Positions 26,238 to 36,500 of a stretch of 64,000 nucleotides of DNA are shown piece after piece. Position numbers and translations under genes: made by a program. Position 1 is the stretch's first letter. Each line of letters begins with the position of its first letter. Under the pieces are notes generated by a model, which made no database searches, was not told the DNA's origin, and worked only from the letters and a program-made list of their open reading frames with translations. The DNA comes from SZUA-36 sp963727635 (GTDB lineage Bacteria > Pseudomonadota > Gammaproteobacteria > Xanthomonadales > SZUA-36): positions 310,001-374,000 of the forward strand of contig CAVSHP010000021.1 in NCBI GenBank assembly GCA_963727635.1, written 5' to 3'.

Positions 26238-27242
26238 CTAACAGGTTGAGACCGGAACATTCACCGCTTGCTGCTGCCGCACCAGCTTTTCGAGGCTGCC
26301 GCCACCATGGTTACGATACCAGTCGGCCAACAACCTGAAGGCGATGGAAACCGGTGGTGAAAGACGGACTTCATCATTGGTGACTGCCTGCGTCAATGAC
26401 TCCACGGTGAACCACCGGGTCTCCTCGACTTCATCACTGACACCCGCGTTCCGGTCGACCGCCTCTGCATAGAAACCACACATCGCGGAGGCCGGAAATG
26501 GCCACGGTTGAGATGAGACGTAGCGTATATCCTCGAGGTGCAGTTGGACTTCTTCATAAACTTCACGAACCACGGCGTCTTCAAGACTCTCACCGGGCTC
26601 GACGAAACCGGCAAGGGTGGAAAAATGTCTGGAACGCCACTTGGCATTGCGGCCCAACAGGCAGGCGTCCTTGTTGGTAACCAGCACGATGATGGCCGGG
26701 TCGATTCGCGGGTAGGTTTCGCGCGCACATTCCTCGTTACTGCAAACCATGCGGTGACCGGCCGAGCGCAGCAGGTTGGGATTTCCGCACACGCCGCAAA
26801 ACGCGTGACGGTGCTGCCAGTAGTGCAGGGCCTTGGCATAGGCCAGTATGCCGGCGTGCTTGGCCGCCATGTCGATGGAAGCCCTTCTCAGATCGGCAAA
26901 CTGCGCCTGGGGCAGTTTCACGAGTATGTCATCTTTCTGTTGGTCCGTGACCGACACGGCAAAATATTCGCGTTTGCCGTCATTGCCCAGCAGGGTCGGT
27001 GGCTGGATGCGGGCCGGTTCTTCCAGCTGTTCAGGAGACAGGTAAATGGCAACGGTGCCCCCGGTAGTGCGCTCCAGCAGGCTGCGGCTTCGCCACAGTG
27101 GCACCAGGCGTGTGTGCGGTTCAACGAGTGTCCTTGCGACCCACTGCGCATCATCACGCAGCTCGGCTTCGCGGTTCAGGCGAACGGCAGTAAATTGATT
27201 ACGTCTGGAGCGGGCAAGATGGTCCGTGCCGGACGTGGTCAT
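26238..27242 (-). CDS. nudC: NADH pyrophosphatase / RNA de-NADding Nudix enzyme
   Basis: 334 residues from ATG 27242. A zinc ribbon (CGVCG then CSNEEC) precedes the Nudix box GFVEPGESLEDAVVREVYEE, and the NudC-specific SQPWPFPASAMCGFYAEA follows it. It hydrolyses NAD(H) to NMN(H) and AMP and can remove NAD caps from RNA. It ends the minus-strand set after erpA, whose stop lies 5 bp upstream of this start. The identification is firm. Confidence 0.93.
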   Translation of the reverse strand: MTTSGTDHLARSRRNQFTAVRLNREAELRDDAQWVARTLVEPHTRLVPLWRSRSLLERTTGGTVAIYLSPEQLEEPARIQPPTLLGNDGKREYFAVSVTDQQKDDILVKLPQAQFADLRRASIDMAAKHAGILAYAKALHYWQHRHAFCGVCGNPNLLRSAGHRMVCSNEECARETYPRIDPAIIVLVTNKDACLLGRNAKWRSRHFSTLAGFVEPGESLEDAVVREVYEEVQLHLEDIRYVSSQPWPFPASAMCGFYAEAVDRNAGVSDEVEETRWFTVESLTQAVTNDEVRLSPPVSIAFRLLADWYRNHGGGSLEKLVRQQQAVNVPVSTC

Positions 27243-27247
27243 AAGAC

Positions 27248-27595
27248 TCAAACAGAAAAAGAGGAGCCGCAACCACAGGTGGTCGCTGCGTTCGGGTTAC
27301 GGATGACAAATTGCGCGCCCTGCAAATTTTCGCTGTAGTCGACTTCGGCGCCCATCAGGTATTGAAAGCTTAAGGGATCGACAAGCAACGTCACACCCTC
27401 CCTGGTAATGGCGATGTCGTCGTCACTGCTGTCTTCATCAAATGTGAAGCCGTACTGAAAGCCGGAACAACCGCCCCCGGAGATATACACGCGCAATTTA
27501 AGCTCCGGATTATGCTCCTCCATGATCAGTTCCATCACTTTCCTGGCGGCGGCATCCGTAAACTTGATGAGGTCTGTCGGTATCTGGTTTTGCAT
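27248..27595 (-). CDS. erpA: Iron-sulfur cluster insertion protein
   Basis: 115 residues. A-type carrier with the three conserved cysteines: one in SGGGCSGFQYGF and two in the C-terminal TTCGCGSSFSV. Other landmarks: FTDAAARKVMELI, PLSFQYLMGAEVDY. ErpA delivers [4Fe-4S] clusters to apoproteins such as those of isoprenoid synthesis and respiration. The NPNAATTCGCG ending favours ErpA over IscA. Confidence 0.94.
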   Translation of the reverse strand: MQNQIPTDLIKFTDAAARKVMELIMEEHNPELKLRVYISGGGCSGFQYGFTFDEDSSDDDIAITREGVTLLVDPLSFQYLMGAEVDYSENLQGAQFVIRNPNAATTCGCGSSFSV

Positions 27596-27682
27596 TCGGT
27601 TTTCAATTCGTGTGTTGGTGCGCTAACTATGGAGGTTGATGGCGGATATTTCAATCACATTGCGCCTGAACGACAGCGGCAC

Positions 27683-28393
27683 CTAGTCTTCGGGCGGGCC
27701 GGTTACCGTCTGGTTGACCAGGCTCTCCCACTCCATTGACTGTTCAAGCGGGGCTTTCAGACTGCTGGATTTGAGCTCGATGGTTAGCCGGGTGGGCTCA
27801 AAGCCTTCGGGCAGGGTGATCAGTTGCTCCAGTTTTTCGAAGTACTTGAACTTGAAACTCAAGGGTTTGTCGGATTCAGCCAGTAACTGTTTGTAGTTGA
27901 GGTGTGCGGCGGCGCCATCTCTGATGCCGTCGACCGTAAGCAGGGCCTGACCTGAAGTGATAGCGGCCCAGCGCAGGTTCTGAGTGAGACCGATGATGAC
28001 CCTGAATACCCGTGGAGATTGCGTCGGTTGCAGTTCGGTGTAGTGAACTGTCAATGGCGCCTGTGAACCGTTGGCGCCGCCGAGGCGACGGTAGAAATCC
28101 AGGTCAGCCTGTAAACCGGCAATTTCATCCTGACGCTGGCGTTCGGATTCGCGCAACAGGTTATTGGCGCGCCGGACAACATCCGCTTCACGCTCGGCCA
28201 CGGTTGAACGGGAGCGTTCTTCATCGAGAAGCTCGTGCACCGTTTGCAGGTCGTGCTGCAAGGCCTCTATCCGGTGATTGGCCTTGATCAATTCGTCGGC
28301 CACGTAATATTTAGCAAAATAAAAAATGCCCACAATGATGCCGACCAGCGGAAGTGCGATCAGTTGCCACCTGGGAAGTTCGGGGTATTTCAT
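27683..28393 (-). CDS. DUF6776 family membrane-anchored coiled-coil protein
   Basis: 236 residues. An N-terminal transmembrane helix (about 10-27, WQLIALPLVGIIVGIFYF) is followed by a coiled coil (about 35-100) and a beta-rich C-terminal domain. In gammaproteobacteria such a gene lies near erpA, usually with a bactofilin gene between them; no bactofilin is present here. A cell-envelope or cytoskeletal role is possible but not demonstrated. Confidence 0.75.
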   Translation of the reverse strand: MKYPELPRWQLIALPLVGIIVGIFYFAKYYVADELIKANHRIEALQHDLQTVHELLDEERSRSTVAEREADVVRRANNLLRESERQRQDEIAGLQADLDFYRRLGGANGSQAPLTVHYTELQPTQSPRVFRVIIGLTQNLRWAAITSGQALLTVDGIRDGAAAHLNYKQLLAESDKPLSFKFKYFEKLEQLITLPEGFEPTRLTIELKSSSLKAPLEQSMEWESLVNQTVTGPPED

Positions 28394-28418
28394 GCAGTGA
28401 TCAGCTTTTCCTCAGGCA

Positions 28419-28443
28419 AGAAAAAAGCGGCCGAAGCCGCTTA
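28419..28443 (-). terminator. UUCG-tetraloop intrinsic terminator
   Basis: Minus strand AAGCGGC-TTCG-GCCGCTT followed by five further T within the next seven bases. The UUCG loop closed by C-G is an extra-stable type. It ends the candidate small RNA. Confidence 0.85.
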
Positions 28444-28511
28444 TATTCCTGTGTTCTATTATTGGTTTTGTCGATCGTTATAATTATTTGGCAAGCCCCA
28501 ACAGGATGGTT
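28420..28511 (-). ncRNA. Candidate 92-nt small RNA
   Basis: A near-consensus sigma-70 promoter (28518-28546) and a strong UUCG-loop intrinsic terminator (28419-28443) define a transcript of about 92 nt on the minus strand. No open frame with a ribosome site lies within it. It ends 27 bp before the DUF6776 start and could instead be an attenuated leader of that gene. I do not recognise a known RNA family. Confidence 0.55.
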
Positions 28512-28517
28512 GCGCAT

Positions 28518-28546
28518 TTTATACCCTTTGAACGTGCCTGCGTCAA
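28518..28546 (-). promoter_or_regulatory. Sigma-70 promoter of the candidate small RNA
   Basis: On the minus strand TTGACG (28541-28546), a 17-bp spacer, then TATAAA (28518-28523). This is within one or two bases of the ideal -35/-10 pair with ideal spacing. Confidence 0.7.
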
Positions 28547-28697
28547 GTTGACACATGACTTTTGGCATAAAAAAACCGGATTTTGAGGGTAAACCCATCT
28601 TTATATCCTGCAAATGTGACATTCGTATGAAATTGGGGTTATTTTGCTGGTGCACGTAAAAGGGCATGAATATTGACAGCAGATTTATGTTTCTGTG

Positions 28698-29516
28698 TCA
28701 GTTCTCCGCATCCTGAAAGGCCTTCAGCCAATCTTTCCCGGGATCGCCAAAAACAAAAAAATGCGGGTTCAGATAGGCTTCCTTGCGGTTATATTCCAGT
28801 GCCGTACCATCGATTTTGACAACCTGTCCGCCAGCGGCCTCGACCACCGCTTGCGCTGCGGCCGTATCCCATTCACTGGTCGGGCCCAGTCGCGGGTAGA
28901 AATCGGCCCTGCCTTCCGCTATGAGGCAGAATTTCAGGGAACTTCCCATGCTGGTAAGTTCATGTGCCCCAAGCCTGTCCAACTGCTTGCTGAGTTCAGG
29001 GTTGGCATGTGACCGGCTTCCAACGATGACCGGGCGCCGTGCGGCAGGCCGCCTGACGCGGATCTGTGTTGCCGACGTATTGCCATGCCGGCACCAGGCG
29101 CCAAGCTCGCGTGTGCCGAAATAAGTCGTATCCGTTACCGGCACGTGCACCACGCCCGTGACCGTCTGATGGTCGCGGACAAGGGCGATATTGACGGTAA
29201 ATTCACCATTCCGGTTGATAAACTCCTTGGTGCCGTCGAGTGGGTCAACCAGCCAGTATTGTTGCCAGTGCCGGCGGGTTTCCCAGGGAATATCCGCGGA
29301 CTCTTCCGACAAAATCGGGATTTCAGGCCAGCGGGCGGAGAGCTCGGCCTTAATCAGCTCATGACTTGCGAGGTCGGCCCTGGTCAGCGGCGAGTCATCC
29401 GACTTGCGGGTGATACCCATATCACCGCCGTACCATTCGAGTATTTTCAAACCCGCGCGACGGCTGATATCTACCAGTTGATCGAAAACCTTGTGGGTGC
29501 TTGAGTCTGACATCAT
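28698..29516 (-). CDS. cysQ: 3'(2'),5'-bisphosphate nucleotidase
   Basis: 272 residues. Inositol-phosphatase-fold metal motifs: ILSEESADIPWE, WLVDPLDGTKEFINRNGEF and TSEWDTAAAQAVVEAAGG; the KEF-NG combination is characteristic of CysQ. It removes the 3' phosphate from PAP, a by-product of sulfate assimilation. Its start overlaps the nudE stop. The neighbouring hisN-like gene is a second member of the same fold with a different signature. Confidence 0.93.
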   Translation of the reverse strand: MMSDSSTHKVFDQLVDISRRAGLKILEWYGGDMGITRKSDDSPLTRADLASHELIKAELSARWPEIPILSEESADIPWETRRHWQQYWLVDPLDGTKEFINRNGEFTVNIALVRDHQTVTGVVHVPVTDTTYFGTRELGAWCRHGNTSATQIRVRRPAARRPVIVGSRSHANPELSKQLDRLGAHELTSMGSSLKFCLIAEGRADFYPRLGPTSEWDTAAAQAVVEAAGGQVVKIDGTALEYNRKEAYLNPHFFVFGDPGKDWLKAFQDAEN

Positions 29517-30064
29517 GATTTTTCCTGCAACAGGTAATCGCGGGTGATATACAGCGCGGCGATACTACGCCCTTCGGTGCAGTCCGGTCTTTGTACCAGC
29601 GAATACAGATCTGACAAACGCCATGGAATGACTTCCAGTTCCTCAGGTTCGTCGCCTTCAAGTTTCGAGGGGTAGAGATTACGTGCCAGCACCACGTGTG
29701 TTACATGGGTCATGTAACCCGGCGCGAGACTCAGGTCAGTCAACTCGAGTAGTTCATGTGCGCCAAAGCCAATCTCCTCGCGAAGTTCTCTCTGGGCGCC
29801 TTGCAGTACAGTTTCACCCACTTCGAGGCGTCCCTTGACCAGTCCCAGCTCATAATGGTGCAGACCCGCAGCGTATTCTTTGACCAGCAGCACGGTTTCG
29901 TCATCAGGCATTGCCACCACGATCACTGCCCCCAAACCGCGGGAACGAAGCCGTTCATAGATACGTGTCTCGCCGTTGCTGAACTCCAGATCGAGCCTTT
30001 CGACTTTGAATAGCTTACCCGGATCGTGTTCACTTCTTGCGCGAATCTTGGGGAGTTTCGCCAT
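29513..30064 (-). CDS. nudE: ADP compounds hydrolase
   Basis: 183 residues from ATG 30064; an upstream in-frame reading would run into the hisN-like gene. LFKVERLDLEFSNGETRIYE and the Nudix region (GRLEVGETVLQGAQRELREE) match NudE. It hydrolyses ADP-ribose, NADH and Ap3A. It forms a tight unit with cysQ downstream and the hisN-like phosphatase upstream (5-bp gap). The nudE-cysQ pairing is common in gammaproteobacteria. Confidence 0.92.
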   Translation of the reverse strand: MAKLPKIRARSEHDPGKLFKVERLDLEFSNGETRIYERLRSRGLGAVIVVAMPDDETVLLVKEYAAGLHHYELGLVKGRLEVGETVLQGAQRELREEIGFGAHELLELTDLSLAPGYMTHVTHVVLARNLYPSKLEGDEPEELEVIPWRLSDLYSLVQRPDCTEGRSIAALYITRDYLLQEKS

Positions 30065-30069
30065 GTGCT

Positions 30070-30849
30070 TCAGACCTGGTTCAGTGCGGCGGCCAGGACC
30101 GCATGGAGGGCCGGGGTGGCCGCCAGTACAGAGCGCGTTTCCAGACCGGGTACGCGGCCGTCGAGATCCGTGAAGACACCACCGGCCTCGGTGACGATCA
30201 CGCAAAGCGCGGCGATATCGAGGATGTTTACGTCAGATTCTATGACCGCATCGAGTTGACCGGCCGCCAGGCGATGGTAGTGATAGTAGTCACCATAACC
30301 ACGTGTGCGGTTGGTGTCTGCGAGAATCCGGCCAAGGGCTGCCCAACGCTTGCCCGCTGCCAGGCTCTGAATATTGCCGGTGGAAATACTGGCCTCGCTG
30401 ATGGCGTTTACCTGGCTGACGTGCAATTGCCCTCCGGCATTGAACGCGCCGCCGCCGCGTGTCGCCCAGACCAGCTCATCCATGGCCGGAGCGCAGGAAA
30501 CGCCGAGTATCAGCTCGCCCCTATGCATCAATGCGATCTGGGTCGAGAACATGCCGTAGCGTTTCACGAAGCTCTTGGTGCCATCGATGGGATCGATCAG
30601 CCACAGGTATTCTGTGTCCTTGCTTTCAGCACCGTATTCCTCGCCAAAAATGCCGTGCGCCGGAAAGGCATGATTGATGGTTTTACGAATGATCTGCTCA
30701 GCGCCGCGGTCGGCAATCGTGACAGGTGTCTGGTCTGCCTTGATCTCGATGTCAAATTCGCCGTTGTAATAGGACAGGATCAGTTCGCGCGCTGATTTTG
30801 CGGCCTGCAAGGCAACCGCAAGAAATTCTTTCATGTGGGCTTCGGTCAT
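30070..30849 (-). CDS. Inositol-monophosphatase-family histidinol phosphatase-like protein
   Basis: 259 residues from ATG 30849 (a second ATG at 30834 is possible). Metal motifs: GIFGEEYG, WLIDPIDGTKSFVKRYGMF and ESDVNILDIAALCVIVTEAGG. The GTKSFV form points to HisN-type histidinol phosphatases rather than SuhB, but no his genes are near. The frame stays open far upstream across bioA on the other strand, which is chance. It leads the hisN-nudE-cysQ unit. Confidence 0.82.
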   Translation of the reverse strand: MTEAHMKEFLAVALQAAKSARELILSYYNGEFDIEIKADQTPVTIADRGAEQIIRKTINHAFPAHGIFGEEYGAESKDTEYLWLIDPIDGTKSFVKRYGMFSTQIALMHRGELILGVSCAPAMDELVWATRGGGAFNAGGQLHVSQVNAISEASISTGNIQSLAAGKRWAALGRILADTNRTRGYGDYYHYHRLAAGQLDAVIESDVNILDIAALCVIVTEAGGVFTDLDGRVPGLETRSVLAATPALHAVLAAALNQV

Positions 30850-30990
30850 AGTGATTTTGACAATGATTTGATTATCCGCTGGTCGTCGAATTATAAAATC
30901 CCGGGTCGGCATACGCCGCAGCTTGCATGGCTGGCCGCGACTGCCCATGATACCAGACTGTGACGGGCGCACTAGGAAAGGAAAACAGGT

Positions 30991-32346
30991 TTGGGAAAAA
31001 ACGAAGCAATCCGACGGCGTGATCTCGCCGTGCTGTGGCACCCCACCACGCAGATGAAAGACCATGAATGGCTGTCCTTGTTGCCGGTCAGCAGCGGCAA
31101 GGGCGTTTGGTTGGAAGATATGGAAGGCAAGCGCTATATCGATGCCATCAGTTCCTGGTGGGTCAACCTGTTTGGCCACGCGAACCCGCATATCAGTGCG
31201 GCGGTCAGTGAACAGGCCAAGCGTCTGGAGCACGTCATCCTCGCGGGCGTTACCCACGAACCGGCCGTGCGACTGGCTGAAAAACTGGTTGCGGTCACAC
31301 CTGCCGGTCTGGACAGGGTGTTTTTTGCCGACAGTGGCGCTTCTGCGGTCGAAATATCCCTGAAGATGAGCTTTCACTATTGGCGCAATGTCGGTGAAAG
31401 CGGCCGCGACCGTTTCGTGACCCTGTCCAACAGTTATCACGGCGATACGCTCGGCGCCCTCGGTGTCGGCGATGCGGGTTTGTTCAAGGCGGCCTATGAA
31501 CCCTTGTTGATGGAGCCACTGGTCGCGCCGAGCCCGGACTGTTTCGCCTTGCCCCGTGAACAATGGGACGCGCATGCCGCCGGCAAACTGGCTGATATGC
31601 GCAAAATATTTGCAACACATGCGGGCCGGATCTGCGCGGTCATCATCGAACCGCTGGTGCAGTGCGCCGGTGGCATGCGCATGTACCCACCTTCCTACCT
31701 GGCCGGTTTGCGGCAATTGTGCGATGAATATCGTATCCATTTGATCGCCGATGAAATCGCCGTGGGTTTTGCCAGGACCGGCAGCATGTTTGCCTGTGAG
31801 CAGGGTGGAATATCACCGGATTTCATGTGCGTTTCCAAAGGTTTGACGGGTGGTTACTTACCGATGTCCGCCGTTTTGACCAGCCATGCCGTCTATGAAG
31901 CGTTTTATGACGAATACACGACCATGAGGGGCTTTTTGCACTCGCACAGCTACACCGGTAACGCGCTGGCCTGCGCTGCGGCGTTGGCGACACTGGAATT
32001 GTTTGAGCAGCGGGATGTACTGGCTGACAATCGACTGCTGGCCGCACAGATGCTGGACGCGGTCTCGCCGCTCAAAGATCACGCCCACGTGGGCGATATT
32101 CGCCAGACGGGTATGATCCTGGCGATGGAGATGGTGGCGCAGCGGGAGCCCATGCTTCAGTATGACTGGAAGGAACGGCGCGGCATACGGGTATACCAAT
32201 ACGCCATGGCGCAAGGGGTATTGCTCCGCCCGATCGGAAACGTGATCTATTTCATGCCGCCGTACGTCATCTGTCCCGACGAGATTGAGTTGCTGGCCAG
32301 GGTTGCCATGGCGGGTATTGACCTGGCAACCCGGGAGCAGGTCTGA
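30991..32346 (+). CDS. bioA: Adenosylmethionine-8-amino-7-oxononanoate aminotransferase
   Basis: 451 residues from a TTG at 30991, with AGGAAAGGA upstream. BioA features: AISSWWVNLFGHANPHI (substrate tryptophans), the PLP site SKGLTGGYLPMSAVL with the Schiff-base lysine, LIADEIAVGFARTG and LHSHSYTGNALACA. It makes 7,8-diaminononanoate in biotin synthesis using SAM as amino donor. rsmE follows 3 bp later, the same pair and order as in Pseudomonas. Confidence 0.95.
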   Translation: MGKNEAIRRRDLAVLWHPTTQMKDHEWLSLLPVSSGKGVWLEDMEGKRYIDAISSWWVNLFGHANPHISAAVSEQAKRLEHVILAGVTHEPAVRLAEKLVAVTPAGLDRVFFADSGASAVEISLKMSFHYWRNVGESGRDRFVTLSNSYHGDTLGALGVGDAGLFKAAYEPLLMEPLVAPSPDCFALPREQWDAHAAGKLADMRKIFATHAGRICAVIIEPLVQCAGGMRMYPPSYLAGLRQLCDEYRIHLIADEIAVGFARTGSMFACEQGGISPDFMCVSKGLTGGYLPMSAVLTSHAVYEAFYDEYTTMRGFLHSHSYTGNALACAAALATLELFEQRDVLADNRLLAAQMLDAVSPLKDHAHVGDIRQTGMILAMEMVAQREPMLQYDWKERRGIRVYQYAMAQGVLLRPIGNVIYFMPPYVICPDEIELLARVAMAGIDLATREQV

Positions 32347-32349
32347 ATC

Positions 32350-33078
32350 ATGCGTCTTTCACGTATTTTTACTTCACAACCACTGCGAGCGGAAAACAGT
32401 GTCGAACTGGAAGGTCCGGCCGGTCATTACCTGACGCGTGTTTTAAGACTGGCGAAGGGCGATCGGATCATCCTGTTCAATGGTGACGGCGCCGACTATC
32501 CTGCGGTCATTGCAGAAATCCGCTCCCAACGCGTACTGGCCAGGATCACCGGCAGCAGCGACCCCGGCAATGAGTCGTCTTTGAAAATCACCCTGGTCCA
32601 GGCCGTCTGCCGCGGCGAGCGGATGGACTACGTCCTGCAAAAGGCGACGGAACTGGGTGTGTTTTGTATTCAGCCGCTGATAAGCCAACGGGTTGAAGTC
32701 CGCCTGGACGCAGCCAGGCAGGAAAAACGTATGCAACACTGGCAAGGTGTCGTCACTTCGGCTTGTGAACAAAGTGGCCGCGCGCTTGTGCCAGTGGTGA
32801 ACGCCCCGCTTTCCCTGGCTGACTGGCTGAACGTGGCCAGCGGGTCGTTGTCGCTGGTGCTTGACCCGCTCGCGGACAACAAACTTTCCGGACTGTCTGT
32901 GCAGGGTGATTCCATCTCCGTCCTGGTCGGACCCGAGGGTGGCTTTACGGATGAAGAAATGCATGCCGCCCGCGCAAAAGGATTGATGCCGGTGTCGCTT
33001 GGCCCCAGGGTCCTGCGCACCGAAACCGCGGGTCCCGCAGCCATTGCGGTACTGCAGGCAAAAGCGGGGGACTACTAG
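32350..33078 (+). CDS. rsmE: 16S rRNA (uracil-1498-N3)-methyltransferase
   Basis: 242 residues. SPOUT-fold methyltransferase with the knot motifs VLVGPEGGFTDEEMHAA and VSLGPRVLRTETAGPAAIAV, plus the N-terminal PUA-like part (HYLTRVLRLAKGDRIILFNG). It methylates U1498 of 16S rRNA. Transcribed with bioA and converging on the cheW-like gene with a 12-bp gap. Confidence 0.95.
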   Translation: MRLSRIFTSQPLRAENSVELEGPAGHYLTRVLRLAKGDRIILFNGDGADYPAVIAEIRSQRVLARITGSSDPGNESSLKITLVQAVCRGERMDYVLQKATELGVFCIQPLISQRVEVRLDAARQEKRMQHWQGVVTSACEQSGRALVPVVNAPLSLADWLNVASGSLSLVLDPLADNKLSGLSVQGDSISVLVGPEGGFTDEEMHAARAKGLMPVSLGPRVLRTETAGPAAIAVLQAKAGDY

Positions 33079-33090
33079 GGCCAGGACCTG

Positions 33091-33552
33091 CTAGCTGTCG
33101 TAGGCAGCCAATTCAACGATACGCGTGAGATCACCCAGGTCCGGTATCACCGCCTGCAGATCATCAATGGTGACCCTGCTGAAGACCGTTTCCGGCAGGT
33201 CTTCGGTCTGTGTTTCCTGCAGGGTATCTGCGCTGACTTTCTTGAGCTTGGGCAGACCCTGAATGAGTAGGCCGATGTAATTGACCTGGGTTGATTCGCC
33301 CAGGGTTTTGACGATCAGGATACGCGATTTCGAGGTGATCGTCGTGATACCGTTGTCCTTGATCAAGCGTTCGTAATTGATCACCGGAACCTGCCAGCCG
33401 TGCCAGGCTATCTCGCCGAGCAACCAGTTGGGGCCCTGTTTGAATGGTTCGGGTGAATTGAAGTTCAATATCTCCCCCACAACGCTGTTGGGAAGCATTA
33501 CGTAGCCTTCGTTCAGCGGCGCCAGGATGGTGCGGAGTTCCCTGTCAGTCAT
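33091..33552 (-). CDS. CheW-like adaptor (ChpC type)
   Basis: 153 residues with a CheW fold: VMLPNSVVGEILNFNSPEPF, WLLGEIAWHGWQVPVINYERL, and YIGLLIQGLPKLKKV. It overlaps the 3' end of chpA by 8 bp, so it is the last gene of the chemotaxis-like operon. Pseudomonas has chpC downstream of chpA, and the position fits. It would link the ChpA kinase to a receptor or tune its activity. Confidence 0.82.
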   Translation of the reverse strand: MTDRELRTILAPLNEGYVMLPNSVVGEILNFNSPEPFKQGPNWLLGEIAWHGWQVPVINYERLIKDNGITTITSKSRILIVKTLGESTQVNYIGLLIQGLPKLKKVSADTLQETQTEDLPETVFSRVTIDDLQAVIPDLGDLTRIVELAAYDS

Positions 33553-36500
33553 GTGTTTCCAGCTCTTTGCGCAGCAGTTGCTTTACTTCGTCGATCAGTT
33601 CGGATTCCTTGTAAGGCTTGGAAAGATACGCGTTGGCGCCCGCCTGCGTGCCGCGGTCACGGTGTTTTTTACCCGCTCTTGAGGTGATCATGATGATCGG
33701 CACGTTGCGCAGCCTGGCGTCGGCGCGCACGTGTTCGGCGACCTGGTAGCCGTCCATGCGCGGCATTTCAATGTCCAGCAACAACAGGTCCGGCACACGT
33801 TCCTGCATCAGTTCGGTTGCCTCTACACCGTCCCTGGCAGTGATGACTTCAAAGTCATAGGCTTCCAGTACGCGGGTGGTCACCTTGCGCATGGTAATGG
33901 AGTCGTCCGCGACCAGTGCGAGCGTTCTTTGCGGCCGGATGTCGATGTTCTCAATCGGTGGCGCGGGTCGTGCACCGGTCAGCACTGCCTGCCTGATCAA
34001 TGGCCCGGCATCGATAATGATCACGACCTGGCCATCACCGGTAATGGTGCCGCCGAGAATACCCGGCACGCTGTTGATTTGCGGTCCGACTGGCTTGACC
34101 ACAATTTCCCTGTGCCCGAGCAGCGCCGATACGCGGAAGGCGGCACGCTGTTCACCGGACCGGATCATCAGGATTGAAATGGTGTCTTCACCCAACGGTG
34201 TCGTCGGCTCACCCAGCAGCGGTTCCAGATCCAGAATTGCGTAAGACTCGCCGGCAAATTCGTAAACGGGCTTCTCATTTTCAAGCAATTTCTGGTAATC
34301 GGCGGGTAACATGCGCGCCACGCCGGCGACACTGGCCACCGGAATCATGTAGGGATGTTCGCCGGCCATTACGCTGATGGCCTGCATGACTGCCAGCGTA
34401 AACGGGATGCGAATGGTAAAGCGGCAGCCCTTGCCCTCATCTGAATCAATTTCGAGCGAACCGCCAATCTGCTTGATTTCATTATTGACCACATCCATGC
34501 CGACACCGCGTCCGGCAAGTCCCGTGACGGTCTTGGAGGTGGAAAAACCACTGTGCAGAATGAGTTGTTGCAGTTGCTGTGGCGACGGCGTGGATTTCTT
34601 GTCCAGTAAACCCTTTTCAATGGCGCGCTTGTGAATCGCCTTGAGATCGATGCCGGCCCCATCATCTTCAACTCGCACAACGAACTCGGTGGCTTCGGCT
34701 GCGACCGTAATGGTGAGTTGTCCTTCTTCCGGTTTATTGAGTTTTTGCCGCAAAGCCGGTTTTTCAATACCGTGTGCAATTGAATTGCGCAGCAGGTGTT
34801 CCAGCGGCGCGGTTATCCTTTCCAGTACATTGCGGTCGAGTTGGTCGCCGCCGCCGGTCATACGCAGTTGCAGACGCGCCTGCTTTTTGGTTTCGCTGGA
34901 CGCGGTACGGATGATCCGGCGCAGACGTGGCGCGATGGTGCCAAAATGCACCATGCGGGTTTGCATCAAACCTTCCTGTAATTCTTGCTGACGCGGGATT
35001 GCTGCACCAGCAGGGCTTCGGATTTACGTGCCGCTGTGTCCAGCAATTCCTGCAGGTTCAACAGGTCGGATACGGATTCTGTCAAGACTGCGGGACAATT
35101 GCTGCATGGATGAGAAACGGTCCATTTCCAGTGGATCAAACTCTTCCGAACCATCCAGTGTCGCCTGTGGATAACGTGACCGAATCTGGGTCTCGGTTTC
35201 AATTTCAAGCTTGCGGAACTGTTCCCTCAGACGTGAAACCGTGACATCAAATTCTTTCAGGTTGTCGCGTATCTGGCCGACTTGCTGCTCGAGCTGTGAG
35301 CGGAAAATACTGATTTCGCCGGCTGAATTGACCAGTGAATCAAGCAGTTCTGCATTCACACGGATATGCAATGCGAACCGGCGGCTTCCTTGCGTGGGCT
35401 CCTCGCTGACTTCCGGTTCGCTGGCCGGCACCACGACATCGGGGATTTCAAGCAGTGTTTCCGGTTCGCTATCAATCTCGGCCGGCTTTTCGACTGCGTC
35501 TGCGACCTGCGAAGGCAATGCGGTCAAGGCTTCGACCTGCAGATTAAACAGTTTGAGCGCGTCACCCTCCTGGGGAATAGCGCCCTGACCACCTGTTGCG
35601 TCCACACGTTGAGCTTGTCGCAACCTTTCTCCAGCACCTCTATCGCAGATACGGACGGGGCCAGCGACTGTCCGGCAATACGCTCCAGCAATGACTCCAT
35701 GGCGTGGCTGAGGGTGCCCAGTGCGCTGATGCTGGCCATGCGCGCGCCGCCCTTGAACGTATGTATTTCACGTTGCAGATTCTGCACGATGTCCAGGTCG
35801 GACAGGTCGTCCCGCCAGGTGTTGAGCAAGGAATCGCAACGCTCCAGTATGTCCGTGGCCTCTTCGAGGAAGATACCCAGTATTTCACTATCGGCCGGTT
35901 CGGGAGCGATATCAGCCTGTTGCGCTTCTTCAGGCTCCGCTAGCTCTTCGACATCATCGGGTTCTTCTTCCGCGACGACGGTATCGGCTTCGGGTTCTGA
36001 TTCATCCGCCTCAAATTCATCCGCTTGGTCTGTCGTGTACCGGTTGTGGAGCTTCGTATTCAACGGTCAACGCGATCAGTTGTTCTATCTGGTTTTCCTC
36101 GTCACCGGCAAGTGCTGCTTCCGGGTCGCCTTCGTGTACTGCGAGGCAGGTCTCAAACAGGGCCAGGCTGGTCGCAACCGTCCACATTGCAGTTTCGCTG
36201 AATGGTTTCGCGCTTTGACGTTGTGCTTCGAGAAAACCCTCCAGCGCCCTGGCGACATCGGATTCCCTTGCCAATGGAGCGAGTGCGGTTGTTCCGGCAA
36301 TGGTATGAATGGCGCGGATGTCCTCGTCGTTGGCGGTGCAGTTGCGATCTCTCGAAATGCGTTCCATCAGGCCCGCCAGGATGGCAAGTTTTGCCTTCAA
36401 TTCCTTACGCACCAGTTCATTCAACGTGAGTTCAACCGCCTGGTCAGACTCGCTGCCTGCCTCTGCTTCGGTCTGCGGCAAGGTGCTGATTCCGGCGGGC

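Noticed and set aside
30850..31740. Long open extension upstream of the hisN-like gene on the minus strand
   Set aside because: It lies antisense to bioA, shows no family features, and the phosphatase domain begins at 30849.
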